From positions 310,001-374,000 of the forward strand of contig NZ_JAPEMC010000001.1 of NCBI RefSeq assembly GCF_026343115.1: a stretch of DNA of 64,000 nt, in the 5' to 3' direction. This document shows, in pieces, positions 51,138-61,885 of the stretch (position 1 is its first letter; every line of letters begins with the position of its first letter). Source of the DNA: Streptomyces sp. NBC_00102. GTDB taxonomy: Bacteria > Actinomycetota > Actinomycetes > Streptomycetales > Streptomycetaceae. The position numbers and the translations under genes are program-made. The notes beneath the pieces were generated by a model. The model saw nothing but the letters and a program-made list of their open reading frames with translations. It had not been told where the DNA came from and did no database searches.

Positions 51138-53633
51138 TCAGCGGTAGGGGAAGCGCTCTCCGGCGAAGTCTCCGTCCGCTGTAGGCCGGACGTCCACGAC
51201 GGTGGTCAGAAGCAGTTGTCCGGCGGAGGGGCCCGCGTGCACCTCGTACGCACCCGGCTCGGTGAGCCAGCGGTGCTCCTGCGGGGACCAGTGGTGCAGG
51301 GCGCGGCGCGGTACGCGTACGACGGCGGTGACCGTCCCGCCGGGGCCGGCTTCGACCGCGGCGTATCCGGCCAGCCACCGCACGGGGCGTTCCACCGCGG
51401 AGCCGGGCCGGGCCAGGTACACCTGCACGACCTCCCGGCCGGGCCGGCCACCGGTGTTGCGGAGCCGTACGGAGACGGTGAAGGCACTCTCCCCGTCGGC
51501 CGTCCCCGTGGCGTGGTGCACGGAGGAACTCTCGTACGCCCAGGTGGTGTAGCCGAGTCCGTGGCCGAACCAATAGGCGGGCGTGCGGTGTTCGCGCAGC
51601 CAGGCCCGGTGGCCGATGTGCGGGCCCTCGGCGTACCGCAGCACGCCGTCCACCGGCCGGGTCGCGCTGACGGGGGCGTCGGCGAGGGTGGCGGGCCAGG
51701 TGGTCGGCAGCCGGCCGCCCGGTTCGGCGGCGCCCAGCAGCACGTCGGCCAGCCCGGCCCCGGCCTCCTGCCCGGGGAACCAGGCCAGCAGGACGGCGGG
51801 AGCCTCCTCGCGCCACGGCATCTCCACCGGTCCGCCGGAGTTGACGACGACGACGGTACGCGGCTGGGCGGCGATCACCGCGCGGACGAGAGCGTCCTGG
51901 TCGCCGGGGAGCGCGAGGGTGGTCCGGTCGTGGCCCTCCGATTCGCTGTCCTGCGTGGTGCCCACGAGGACGACGGCCGCGTCCGCGGCGCGGGCGGCGT
52001 CCACCGCGCGGGCCAGGGCGGTCGCACGGTCGGGTCTCGGCGGGGCGGCCGTCACCAGGGTGGCACGGCCGGTGTCCTCGGCGAGTTCGCGGCGCGCGAC
52101 GACCAGCACGGGGTGTCCGGCGGCGAGCGCGATCTCTCCGTACTGGCTCGGCGGGTTGACGTGCACCACGGCCGGGTCGTCCGTCTCGCGCGGGAAGACC
52201 CCGTCGACCAGCGGCGTACCGTCGACGGTGAGGCTCATCCGGCCGAACCCTCCGACGCCGAGGGTCCAGATGCCGCCGACGCCGGGGAGCAGCCGGGCGC
52301 TGATCTCCACGGTGTGCGCGCCGGGCGGCAGCGGGGGCTCGATCTGCCGGCCCGACTCCCGGTGTCCCGCGTACAGTTCGGCGCCGTCCGCGTCGAGCAC
52401 CCGCAGCAGCGCACCGGTGCGGCCGTCACGCGGGTCCCGGCAGCCGGGGCCGCCGAGGAAGGGGGGCGCGCCCAGGGCGGGACCGGGTTCGTGCACGACC
52501 CGGACGGCGGGGCCGAGGGCGGCGCGGAGGGCGGCGAGCGGTGTCGAGACGTGCCGGGGGTGGACGCCGGCGCTGCCGCCGCCCTGCACCCGGGGGTCCG
52601 CCGCCTGTGCGCCGATCACCGCGAGGGAGGTGAGCGTGGCCGGGTCCAGGGGCAGCACGCCCCGGTTGCCGAGGAGCACGCTGCCGGCCGCGACCGCGCG
52701 GCGCAGCAGGGCGCCCGGGTCCTCCTGGTCCTTCCCTGGTGCGGGAGGCGGTGCCGTACGCGCCGGGGCGGTCCGGTCGAGCGCCCCGACCCGGTCGGCG
52801 AGCCGCAGCAGTCTGACCACCTTGTCGTCGATGGCGGCCAGGGGGACGTGTCCCTCCTCGACCGCCCGGAGGAGGTCTTCGGCCCAGGGGCTCTCGGGGC
52901 CGGGCATCACCAGGTCCAGGGCCGCGCGGGCGGCGGGCGCGGTGGAGCGGACCGCGCCCCAGTCGGAGACGAGGACGCCGTCGAATCCCCACTCCTCCTT
53001 GAGCGGCCGTGCCAGCAGCGGGCTCTCGGCGAGGGTGATGCCGTTGACCGCGTTGTAGCCGCACATCACCGCCCGGACCCGGGCGGCCCGCACGGCGGCT
53101 TCGAAGGGCACGAGGTAGACCTCGCGCAGGGTGCGCTCGTCGAGGTCGACGGAGACGGTGAGGCGCTCCGTCTCGGAGTCGTTGGCGACGTAGTGCTTGG
53201 CGGTCGCGGCGACGCCGTGTGCCTGGATGCCCCGGATCAGCGCGGCGCCGGTACGGGCGGTGAGCTCGGGGTCCTCGGAGTAGCACTCGAAGTGGCGTCC
53301 GCCCAGCGGGGAGCGGTGCAGGTTGAGGGTGGGCGCCAGCACGACGTCGACACCCTTGGCCTTCGCCTCGCGGGCGAGCAGGGCGCCGAGGCGCTCGGCC
53401 AGGTCCTCGTCCCACATAGCGCCGACGGCCGACGCGCACGGCAGCAGCGCGGAGGTGTTCCGCTCGTCCCAGCTCTCCCCGCGCACCCCGGCCGGTCCGT
53501 CGGACATCGTCATCGCGCGCAGCCCCACGGCGGGCTCGTCCGCGGTGCGCCAGGTGGTCGCGCCGGTGAGCAGCCGGACCTTCTGGCGCGGGTCCAACTT
53601 GTCGAGCAGTCGGGCGATTTCTTCCTGCGTCAC
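51138..53633 (-). CDS. GH3 beta-glucosidase with PA14 domain
   Basis: GTG 53633 (GAGGGGGG upstream) gives 831 residues; a start eight codons earlier is less likely. The GH3 N-domain shows SDGPAGVRGESW, the KH motif AKHYVAND, and the catalytic Asp in GVLVSDWGAV. A PA14 domain (about 390-520) is inserted in the C-domain, which carries VVVVNSGGPVEMPW and WFPGQEAGAGLADVL. A fibronectin III-like domain ends the protein. No signal peptide is seen, so it probably acts inside the cell on imported oligosaccharides. The LacI-type palindrome lies 37 bp upstream and the repressor gene directly downstream. Confidence 0.93.
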   Translation of the reverse strand: MTQEEIARLLDKLDPRQKVRLLTGATTWRTADEPAVGLRAMTMSDGPAGVRGESWDERNTSALLPCASAVGAMWDEDLAERLGALLAREAKAKGVDVVLAPTLNLHRSPLGGRHFECYSEDPELTARTGAALIRGIQAHGVAATAKHYVANDSETERLTVSVDLDERTLREVYLVPFEAAVRAARVRAVMCGYNAVNGITLAESPLLARPLKEEWGFDGVLVSDWGAVRSTAPAARAALDLVMPGPESPWAEDLLRAVEEGHVPLAAIDDKVVRLLRLADRVGALDRTAPARTAPPPAPGKDQEDPGALLRRAVAAGSVLLGNRGVLPLDPATLTSLAVIGAQAADPRVQGGGSAGVHPRHVSTPLAALRAALGPAVRVVHEPGPALGAPPFLGGPGCRDPRDGRTGALLRVLDADGAELYAGHRESGRQIEPPLPPGAHTVEISARLLPGVGGIWTLGVGGFGRMSLTVDGTPLVDGVFPRETDDPAVVHVNPPSQYGEIALAAGHPVLVVARRELAEDTGRATLVTAAPPRPDRATALARAVDAARAADAAVVLVGTTQDSESEGHDRTTLALPGDQDALVRAVIAAQPRTVVVVNSGGPVEMPWREEAPAVLLAWFPGQEAGAGLADVLLGAAEPGGRLPTTWPATLADAPVSATRPVDGVLRYAEGPHIGHRAWLREHRTPAYWFGHGLGYTTWAYESSSVHHATGTADGESAFTVSVRLRNTGGRPGREVVQVYLARPGSAVERPVRWLAGYAAVEAGPGGTVTAVVRVPRRALHHWSPQEHRWLTEPGAYEVHAGPSAGQLLLTTVVDVRPTADGDFAGERFPYR

Positions 53634-53669
53634 CGGGTTCCCCCCCTCGCGAGGCACCCCCGGGAACAG

Positions 53670-53683
53670 GGAGAGCGCTCTCC
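53670..53683. promoter_or_regulatory. LacI-type operator upstream of the GH3-lacI operon
   Basis: The palindrome GGAGAGCGCTCTCC is identical to the one upstream of the secreted glycoside hydrolase gene at 37653. Its position before the GH3 start and its central CG support binding by the repressor encoded downstream. Confidence 0.8.
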
Positions 53684-53976
53684 GAGAGCATCACCAAAAG
53701 GCCGCCCCCTGTCAACGGAGGACGGCGGGGCGCGGGCGGACACGCTCCGGCTCCCGCCGGTCGGCCGATGCGCACCGCCCACCGGTCGGCCCGCCCGGCC
53801 CGGTGCGGCCCCACAGCCCAGCAGGACCCCACCGCTTCGGGGCAGAACCGACGAGAAGCCCCGAAGGCCACGTGACGGGCAACGAGCCTCAAGTCACACC
53901 CATGAGGGACATTCCCCCGCACGCTCATTGCATCCTGCACCGAAAGTGTCCGGGATGCGGACAACGCTCTTGCTTG

Positions 53977-54005
53977 TTGACTGTATGCGAAATACGGTCT
54001 GCGAT
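53977..54005 (+). promoter_or_regulatory. Possible promoter of the oligopeptide ABC operon
   Basis: In the 358-bp gap between the GH3 operator and the ABC operon, TTGACT (53977-53982) is followed after 17 bases by TGCGAT (54000-54005), about 37 bp upstream of the first start. The local sequence is AT-richer than its surroundings. The rest of the gap shows no gene. The match to a sigma-70-like -10 is weak. Confidence 0.42.
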
Positions 54006-54041
54006 ATTCCTTGATGACCCCCAGGTGGGAGGTAGGCCCCC

Positions 54042-55649
54042 GTGCGCCGAAAAGCGGTTGCCTTCGTGGCAGTTGCGCTGGTGTCACTCGTCTCGGGCTG
54101 CACATCGCTGCAGTCCTCGGCAACCGAGGTCGGAGGCGTACGGAAAACCGATGAGCGGCCCGTACGCGACGGCGGGACGCTCACCGTCGCGCTCAACTCC
54201 GACCCGGACAAACTCGACCCCAGCCTCGCCCAGACCCTCGTGGGCCGCACGGTCTTCGCGGGCATGTGCGAGAAGCTCTACGACATCGACGAGAACGGCA
54301 CCCTGGTGCCGCAGCTCGCCACGTCGCTCCCCGAGGTGTCGGCGGACGGTCTGACCGTCACCCTGCCCATCCGCGAGGGCGCGAAGTTCAGCGACGGCAC
54401 CCCGCTCGACGCGGCGGCCGTGGTCACCTCCCTGCTGCGCCACCGCGACCTGCCCGGTTCCGCGCGCGCCACGGAACTCGGGCCGGTCAAGAAGGCAGTG
54501 GCCGTCGGAGCGTCCACGGTGCGGATCACGCTCGACCATCCGTACGTCCCGCTCACCGGCGTCCTCGCCGACCGGGCCGGCATGGTGATGTCACCGACCG
54601 CGCTGAAGAAGTACGGCAAGGACTTCACCAACCACCCTTCCTGCGTCGGCGCGTTCCGCTTCGTCGAGCGGGTCGGCGGTGACCGGATCGTGCTGGAGAA
54701 GGACCCGAACTACTACGACGCGGCCAAGATCCACCTGGACAAGGTCGTCTACAAGCCGATCGCCGACGGCAACGTCCGCCTCGCCAACCTGCGTTCGGGC
54801 GACGTCCAGATCGGCGACCAGATGGGCCCGGTGGACGTGCAGAGCGCCCTCACCGAGCCGAAGCTCCAGCTCTTCAACTCTCCCTCGCTGGGCTACCAGG
54901 GCATCGGCGTCAACGTGGGCAATGTGCACGGTCTCGGCGAGAAGCCGGGGAAGATCGACACCCCGCTCGCCTCGGACGTGCGCGTGCGCGAGGCCTTCGA
55001 CCTCGCCATCGACCGTGACCTCCTCAACACCGTGGTCTTCCAGGGCATGTACGAACCGGCCTGCGGCCCCATCTCCCCGCAGTCCGGCATCGCCCCCGGG
55101 GTCAAGCCCGAGGACTGCCCCAAGCGCGATGTCGCCAAGGCCAAGAAGCTGCTGAAGGAAGCCGGGGTGAAGCTCCCGGTGAAGATCGAGCTGAAGACCT
55201 CCACCACCCCCGAGCAGGGCCGGGTGGGCCAGGTGCTCCAGGCCATGGTCAAGGAGGCGGGCTTCGACCTCTCCCTGCGTCCCACCGAGTACGCGACCAT
55301 GATCTCCGAGACCGACGAGGGCGACTACGACGTCTTCACCAGCGGCTGGTCCGGACGGCTCGACCCGGACGGAAACGTCTCCAACTTCCTGAGGACCGCG
55401 GGCGCCATGAACGCCTACGGCATCGGCGACCCGGACATCGACCGGCTGATCGACGAGGGCCGCTCCATCGCCGACCCGGCCCGGCGCACCGAGATCTACG
55501 ACGAGATCACCCGGCGCGTCCAGGACGACCACTCCATGATCTACCTCTACCGGCAGAAGAACTACGTCGTCGCCTCCAAGGACGTCGCGGGCATCCGCGT
55601 CTACGGCGACGGACTGGTCCGGGTCACGAACGCGGGGTACATCCGTTGA
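54042..55649 (+). CDS. Oligopeptide ABC transporter substrate-binding lipoprotein
   Basis: GTG 54042 follows GGAGG. The 535-residue protein has a lipoprotein signal (RRKAVAFVAVALVSLVSGC) and the SBP_bac_5 fold: GGTLTVALNSDPDKLDPSLAQTLVGRTVFAGMCEKLYDID, the family signature VTLPIREGAKFSDGTPLDAAAVVTSL, and VREAFDLAIDRDLLNTVVF. It captures peptides outside the cell and passes them to the permeases encoded next. Its TGA overlaps the TTG start of the first permease gene, indicating coupling. It is the first gene of a five-gene transport operon. Confidence 0.93.
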   Translation: MRRKAVAFVAVALVSLVSGCTSLQSSATEVGGVRKTDERPVRDGGTLTVALNSDPDKLDPSLAQTLVGRTVFAGMCEKLYDIDENGTLVPQLATSLPEVSADGLTVTLPIREGAKFSDGTPLDAAAVVTSLLRHRDLPGSARATELGPVKKAVAVGASTVRITLDHPYVPLTGVLADRAGMVMSPTALKKYGKDFTNHPSCVGAFRFVERVGGDRIVLEKDPNYYDAAKIHLDKVVYKPIADGNVRLANLRSGDVQIGDQMGPVDVQSALTEPKLQLFNSPSLGYQGIGVNVGNVHGLGEKPGKIDTPLASDVRVREAFDLAIDRDLLNTVVFQGMYEPACGPISPQSGIAPGVKPEDCPKRDVAKAKKLLKEAGVKLPVKIELKTSTTPEQGRVGQVLQAMVKEAGFDLSLRPTEYATMISETDEGDYDVFTSGWSGRLDPDGNVSNFLRTAGAMNAYGIGDPDIDRLIDEGRSIADPARRTEIYDEITRRVQDDHSMIYLYRQKNYVVASKDVAGIRVYGDGLVRVTNAGYIR

Positions 55650-56599
55650 CGAAATTCCTGCTGACGCGGCTGCGCCAGTCGCTCATCACGCTGATCCTCG
55701 TGAGCATCGTGGTGTTCGCCGGCATCCGGGCCCTGCCCGGAGACCCGGCGCTCGCCCTCGCCGGCGAGGAGCGCAGCCCCGAGGCGCTCGCCGCGATCCG
55801 TGAGGCGTACGGCCTCAACGACAACATCGTGGTCCAGTACGGCCGGTTCATCGGGCACGCCCTGACCGGGGACCTCGGTACCTCCTCGCGTACCGGTCTT
55901 CCGGTCTCCGAGGCGATCGGCCAGGCCCTCCCCGTCACCCTCGAACTCGCCGCGCTCTCGCTGCTCCTGGCGATCGTCGTCGGCATCGGCGCGGGCGTGA
56001 TCGCCGCCGTCCGGCGAGGGAAGCCGGAGGAGTGGCTGGCCAACGCCGTCGCCCTGGTGGGCCTTTCGATCCCGACCTTCTGGCTCGGCATCGTGCTGGT
56101 GCTCGGATTCGCCATCGCCGTACCGGTGTTCGCCGCCTCCGGCTACGTGCCCTTCGGCACCGATCCGCTCGACAACCTGCGCCGCATGGTGCTGCCCTCG
56201 ATCGTCCTCGGCTCCGGTCTCGCCGCCGTGGTGATGCGCCAGACCCGGGGCGCGATGCTCGACTCGCTCTCCGCGGACTACGTCCGCACCGCCCGCGCCA
56301 AGGGGCTCTCCCGGCGCGCGGTCGTCGGCGGGCACGCGCTGCGCAACTCGCTGGTCACCGTGGTCACCGTGCTCGGCCTCCAGCTGGGCCACCTGATCTC
56401 CGGGGCCGTGGTCACCGAGCAGATCTTCGTGCTGCCCGGTTTCGGCAAGCTCACCATCGACGCGGTCTTCACCCGTGACTACGCCACGCTCCAGGCGGTG
56501 GTGCTCTGCACCTCGGCCGCGTACATCCTCATCAACCTGCTGGTCGACGTGGTCTATTCGGTCATCGACCCGCGTATCCGGCTCGGAGGTGCCCGGTGA
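55646..56599 (+). CDS. Oligopeptide ABC transporter permease (DppB/OppB-like)
   Basis: The start is TTG at 55646 overlapping the previous stop (TTGA), a rare start codon, and the family N-terminus TKFLLTRLRQSLITLILVSIVVFAGIRALPGDPA begins exactly there. The 317-residue protein has six transmembrane helices. The cytoplasmic coupling motif is DYVRTARAKGLSRRAVVGGHALRNSLVTVVTVLG (about 210-245). Its TGA overlaps the GTG of the second permease. It forms the transmembrane channel together with that protein. Confidence 0.93.
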   Translation: MTKFLLTRLRQSLITLILVSIVVFAGIRALPGDPALALAGEERSPEALAAIREAYGLNDNIVVQYGRFIGHALTGDLGTSSRTGLPVSEAIGQALPVTLELAALSLLLAIVVGIGAGVIAAVRRGKPEEWLANAVALVGLSIPTFWLGIVLVLGFAIAVPVFAASGYVPFGTDPLDNLRRMVLPSIVLGSGLAAVVMRQTRGAMLDSLSADYVRTARAKGLSRRAVVGGHALRNSLVTVVTVLGLQLGHLISGAVVTEQIFVLPGFGKLTIDAVFTRDYATLQAVVLCTSAAYILINLLVDVVYSVIDPRIRLGGAR

Positions 56600-57473
56600 C
56601 CACCGCACTCGCCACCCCGGCGCAGGCCACCGTGCGCAAGGCGGGCGGCGGCAAGCTGCGCGCCCTGCGCAAGAACCGCCTCGCGCTGACCGGCGGCATC
56701 ATCGCCGCCGTCTTCGTCCTCACCGCGCTCTTCGCGCCGCTGATCGCCCCGTACGACCCCGCGCAGCCGGACTTCACCAACGTGCTGGACGCGCCGAGCT
56801 GGTCGCACTGGCTGGGCACCGACGACCTCGGGCGCGACCAGCTGTCCCGGATCATCCACGGCACCCGGGCGTCCATGCAGGTCGGGCTGCTCGCCGTGGT
56901 GCTCGCCTTCGTCATCGGCGTGCCGCTGGGCCTCGCGGCCGGTTACTACGGGCGGCTCGCGGACAGCCTCGTCTCCCGGCTCACCGACACCATGCTGGCC
57001 TTCCCGTTCCTGGTGCTGGCCGTCGGCCTCGCCGCGATTCTCGGCCCGTCGCTGACCAACGCCACGATCGCCATCGGCATCTCGCAGATCCCGGCGGTCA
57101 TCCGCATCACCCGGGCGGAGACGCTGCGGCTGAAGCACGTCGACTACGTCGCGGCGGCCGTGGCGAACGGCGGCGGCGACGGTACGGTCCTCTTCCGGCA
57201 CATCCTGCCGAACGCGACCTCGGCCCTCATCGTGCAGGCCACGGTCGGCATCCCCGCCGCGATCATCAGCGAGGCGCTGCTCAGCTTCCTCGGCCTCGGT
57301 GTGCAGCCGCCCGCGCCCTCGCTCGGCGTGATGCTCTCCGGCGCCCAGTCCTTCCTCGCGCTCGCGCCGTGGCTGGCCGTCTTCCCGGGTCTGGCCATCG
57401 TCGCCGCGACGCTGGCGTTCAACCTGCTCGGCGACGGACTGCGTGACGTCCTCGACCCCCGCGGAGGCACCCG

Positions 57474-57477
<4 letters not shown>
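56596..57477 (+). CDS. Oligopeptide ABC transporter permease (DppC/OppC-like)
   Basis: This 293-residue protein has a GTG start overlapping the previous stop. The N-terminus carries the family helix LRALRKNRLALTGGIIAAVFVLTALFAPLIAPYDP and HWLGTDDLGRDQLSRIIHGTRASMQVGLLAV. The coupling motif is DYVAAAVANGGGDGTVLFRHILPNATSALIVQ, and the end GDGLRDVLDPR is diagnostic of the family. Six transmembrane segments are present. Its stop overlaps the ATG of the first ATPase gene (ATGA). Confidence 0.93.
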
Positions 57478-58573
<1,096 letters not shown>

Positions 58574-58577
<4 letters not shown>

Positions 58578-59626
58578 CCACTCCGCAGACCGTCCCCGCA
58601 CCCCGCGAGAGCGGCGGGGCCACCGCCGAACCGCAGCCGCCGGTGCTCGAACTCACCTCTCTGGAACGCCACTTCGGCGCCTCCAACGGGGGCACCGTGC
58701 GCGCCGTGGACGGGGTCTCGATCACCATCGCGCACGGCGAGGTCGTCGGCCTCGTCGGCGAGTCCGGCAGCGGCAAGTCGACCGTCGGCCGCTGCGCGGT
58801 ACGTCTCGACGAACCGACCGGCGGCACGGTCGAGATCAACGGCACCGACGTGACCCACATGTCCCGCCGCGCCCTGCGCCCGCTGCGCAAGGACTTCCAC
58901 CTGGTGTTCCAGGACCCGTCGTCCTCACTGGACCCGCGCATGACGATCGGTCAGATCATCGGCGAGCCGCTGCGGTTGCACGGCGTCGCGCGCGGCGAGG
59001 CGGTACGCGCCCGGGTCGAGGAGCTCCTCGCCCAGGTGGGGCTGCGCCCGGAACACGCCGACCGGCACCCGCACGAGCTGTCCGGCGGTCAGCGCCAGCG
59101 CATCTCGATCGCCCGCGCGCTCTCCTGCGACCCCGACCTGGTGGTGGCGGACGAGCCGACCTCGGCGCTCGACGTGTCGGTGCAGGCCTCGGTGCTCAAC
59201 CTGCTGGCCGACCTCCAGCGCGACCGCGGCTTCGGCTGCCTCTTCATCACCCACGACCTGGCGGCCGTGGAGTACCTCGCGGACCGCATCGCCGTGATGT
59301 ACCTGGGGAGGATCGTCGAGCAGGCCCCGACGGCCGAGCTGTTCGCCTCGCCGAAGCACCCGTACACCCAGGCACTGCTGTCGGCCGCGCCCGTACCGGA
59401 CCCGGTCGACCAGCGTTCGCGCAAGCGGATCGTGCTCGACGGCGAACTGCCCAGCCCGCTCGACCCGCCGTCGGGCTGCCACTTCCACACCCGGTGCCCG
59501 CTGGCCACCGACCGGTGCCGCACCGAGGTGCCCGCCCTGCGCGAGCTTCCCGGCGGCCGGCAGGTCTCCTGCCACCTGGTCGCGGACGACGGGACCTCCC
59601 CGGACGCGGCCGCGCCCGCCTCCTGA
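58574..59626 (+). CDS. Oligopeptide ABC transporter ATPase (DppF/OppF-like)
   Basis: GTG 58574 overlaps the previous stop. The 350-residue ATPase shows LVGESGSGKSTVGRCAV (Walker A), FQDPSSSLDPRMTIGQIIGEPL, LSGGQRQRISIARAL, VVADEPTSALDVSVQ and the C-terminal extension with PSGCHFHTRCPLATDRCRTEVP. It completes the five-gene peptide importer. The frame can be read further upstream, but that overlaps the preceding gene without support. A gamma-glutamyltransferase gene begins 109 bp downstream. Confidence 0.94.
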
Positions 59627-59735
59627 GGCCCGCCGCGACATGGTGAACGGCCCCTGAGGGCCGTCCCGTATCCTCCGCGCACCATCACTCGAACACCGCA
59701 CTCGCGTACGCACGTCGCAGCAAGGAGCCGCATCC

Positions 59736-61541
59736 ATGTTCACCACCCGCCCGACCCTCCAGGGCACCTTCGGCATGGCGTCCTCCACCCACTGGCTCGC
59801 CTCGCAGTCCGCCATGGCGGTCCTGGAGAACGGCGGCAACGCCTTCGACGGCGCCGTCGCGGCGGGCTTCGTCCTGCACGTCGTCGAGCCCCACCTCAAC
59901 GGCCCGGCCGGCGAGGTGCCGATCATCCTGGCGCCGAAGGACGGCGAGGTGCGGGTGCTGTGCGGCCAGGGGCCCGCCCCCGCCGGTGCGAGCGCCGCCC
60001 ACTACCGTTCCCTCGGCCTGGAGCTGGTCCCCGGCACCGGCCCGCTGGCCGCCGCGGTCCCCGGCGCGTTCGACGCCTGGATGGTGCTGCTGCGCGACCA
60101 CGGCACCCGGACCCTCGCCGAGGTGCTGCGGTACGCGATCGGTTACGCGGAGGACGGCCACGCGCCGGTCGAGCGCCTCGGCCAGACCGTCGAGACGGTC
60201 CGGGAGCTCTTCGAGAACGAGTGGAAGTCCTCCGCCGAGGTCTACCTCCCCGGCGGCACGTCCCCGAAGCCGGGGAAGCTGTTCCGCAACCCGGCGCTCG
60301 CCGCCACCTGGCGCCGGCTCATAGCCGAGGCCGAGAAGGCGGGCGGCGAGGACCGTGTCGCGCAGATCGAGGCCGCCCGGACCGTCTGGCGCGAGGGCTT
60401 CGTCGCGGAGGCGATGGTCCGGCAGGCCGCCACCCCCACCATGGACACCACCGGGACCCGGCACACCGGCACGCTGACCGCCGCCGACGTGGCCGGCTGG
60501 TCCGCGTCGTACGAGGCCCCGGCCACGTACGAGTGGAACGGCTGGACCCTCGCCAAGGCGGCCGGCTGGAGCCAGGGCCCTGCCTTCCTCCAGCAGCTGG
60601 CCCTGCTGCCCGAGGAGCTGCCCGCGTACGGCTCCGCCGAGTACGTGCACCTGCTCATCGAGGGCTGCAAGCTCGCGATGGCCGACCGGGAGGCCTGGTA
60701 CGGGGACGCCGCCGAGGTGCCGCTCGACACCCTGCTCTCCCCCGAGTACAACGCCGAGCGCCGCGCCCTGATCACCGACCGGGCCTCGCGCGAGCTGCGT
60801 CCGGGCAGCCCCGACGGGCGCACCCCGGTCCTCAGCGCGCACGCCCACGCGGTCGCCGCCGGTGAGCCGGGCTTCGACGCCATGGGCCTGGCCGCCGCCG
60901 GTGTCGGGGAGCCGACCGTCGCCAAGGACGGCACCACCCGCGGCGACACCTGCCACGTCGACGTCGTCGACCGGTGGGGCAACATGATCTCGGCGACCCC
61001 GAGCGGTGGCTGGCTCCAGTCCAACCCCGTCATCCCCGAACTGGGCTTCCCGCTCGGGACACGGCTGCAGATGGCGTGGCTCGACGAGGGCCTGCCGAAC
61101 ACCCTCACCCCGGGCTGCCGCCCCCGCACCACCCTCACCCCGTCCCTCGCCCTGCGCGACGGCGTCCCGGTGCTGGCCTTCGGTACCCCCGGCGGCGACC
61201 AGCAGGACCAGTGGCAGGTCCACTTCTTCCTGGCCGCGGTGCTGCGCGACCGGGTACGCGGCGGGCTCGACCTGCAGGGCGCGGTCGACGCCCACAACTG
61301 GCACAACGACAGCTTCCCGGGCTCGTTCTACCCGCGCGGGATGCGCCCCGGCAGTGTCACCGTCGAGGAGGGCATGGACCCGGAGGTCGTGGCGGAGCTG
61401 CGCCGCCGGGGCCACGAGGTCACGGTCGGGGACGCCTGGTCGGAGGGCCGGCTCTGCGCGGTCGCCCGCGACCCCGAGACGGGCGTGCTGTCCGCCGCCG
61501 CCAACCCGCGCGGCATGCAGGGGTACGCGGTAGGCCGCTGA
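59736..61541 (+). CDS. Gamma-glutamyltransferase family protein
   Basis: The 601-residue protein starts at an ATG preceded by AAGGAG. Features of the GGT (Ntn-hydrolase) family are SSTHWLASQSAMAVLENGGNAFDGAVAAGFVLHVVEP near the N-terminus and the site of autocleavage with the nucleophilic Thr in TRGDTCHVDVVDRWGNMIS (about 400). The loops LTPGCRPRTTLTPSL and LAFGTPGGDQQDQWQVHFFL follow. No signal peptide is present, so it probably works in the cytoplasm, unlike secreted GGTs. The family cleaves or transfers gamma-glutamyl groups, and some branches act on other amides. Beside a peptide importer it fits peptide or glutathione-like nitrogen scavenging. Confidence 0.88.
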   Translation: MFTTRPTLQGTFGMASSTHWLASQSAMAVLENGGNAFDGAVAAGFVLHVVEPHLNGPAGEVPIILAPKDGEVRVLCGQGPAPAGASAAHYRSLGLELVPGTGPLAAAVPGAFDAWMVLLRDHGTRTLAEVLRYAIGYAEDGHAPVERLGQTVETVRELFENEWKSSAEVYLPGGTSPKPGKLFRNPALAATWRRLIAEAEKAGGEDRVAQIEAARTVWREGFVAEAMVRQAATPTMDTTGTRHTGTLTAADVAGWSASYEAPATYEWNGWTLAKAAGWSQGPAFLQQLALLPEELPAYGSAEYVHLLIEGCKLAMADREAWYGDAAEVPLDTLLSPEYNAERRALITDRASRELRPGSPDGRTPVLSAHAHAVAAGEPGFDAMGLAAAGVGEPTVAKDGTTRGDTCHVDVVDRWGNMISATPSGGWLQSNPVIPELGFPLGTRLQMAWLDEGLPNTLTPGCRPRTTLTPSLALRDGVPVLAFGTPGGDQQDQWQVHFFLAAVLRDRVRGGLDLQGAVDAHNWHNDSFPGSFYPRGMRPGSVTVEEGMDPEVVAELRRRGHEVTVGDAWSEGRLCAVARDPETGVLSAAANPRGMQGYAVGR

Positions 61542-61567
61542 ACCGGCGGACGCGAAGACAGCACCTG

Positions 61568-61601
61568 ACGGCCCGTCCGGGAACTTCCCGGGCGGGCCGT
61601 C
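61568..61601. terminator. Hairpin terminator after the gamma-glutamyltransferase gene
   Basis: GACGGCCCGTCCGGGAA pairs with TTCCCGGGCGGGCCGTC, a 17-bp stem with one mismatch and essentially no loop beyond one base. It lies 27 bp after the stop codon. Confidence 0.82.
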
Positions 61602-61633
61602 GGCGTACGAAAGGCCGTGGGCGCGCCCCGCCG

Positions 61634-61705
61634 GCCCGGTCTCCGCCGCCGGCCCGGTCTCCGCCGCCGGCCCGGTCTCCGCCGGCGGCCCGGTCTCCGC
61701 CGGCG
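61634..61705 (+). repeat. 18-bp tandem repeat, four units
   Basis: GCCCGGTCTCCGCCGCCG is repeated at 61634, 61652, 61670 and 61688. The last two units end in CGGCG instead of CGCCG, and a partial fifth unit follows. It lies between the terminator and the promoter of the next gene and encodes nothing that I can support. Confidence 0.92.
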
Positions 61706-61805
61706 GCCCAGCGCCTGCGGCCTCGCCGTCGGCGCCTACATTCGGCCGTTTCTCCCCGTATGTCATGCCTTCATGTCCATCTTCCGGACATCCATAAGCG
61801 ATTCA

Positions 61806-61850
61806 TTGACGCCCTCCAAGCAATTCGTATACTGACGAGGCCCATATGGG
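61806..61850 (+). promoter_or_regulatory. Promoter and palindrome before the second binding protein gene
   Basis: TTGACG (61806-61811) and TATACT (61828-61833), 16 bp apart, form a good sigma-70-type promoter. CCCATATGGG at 61841-61850 is a perfect 10-bp palindrome at the expected transcription start, 36 bp before the ATG, and could be an operator. Confidence 0.68.
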
Positions 61851-61885
61851 CATCATCAGTGGACGAATGAGATGGGTGGTTCCCG

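Noticed and set aside
49788..54014. A plus-strand frame of about 1400 codons opposite lacI and the GH3 gene
   Set aside because: No domain, Gly/Arg-rich composition, and the opposite strand encodes two complete known families.
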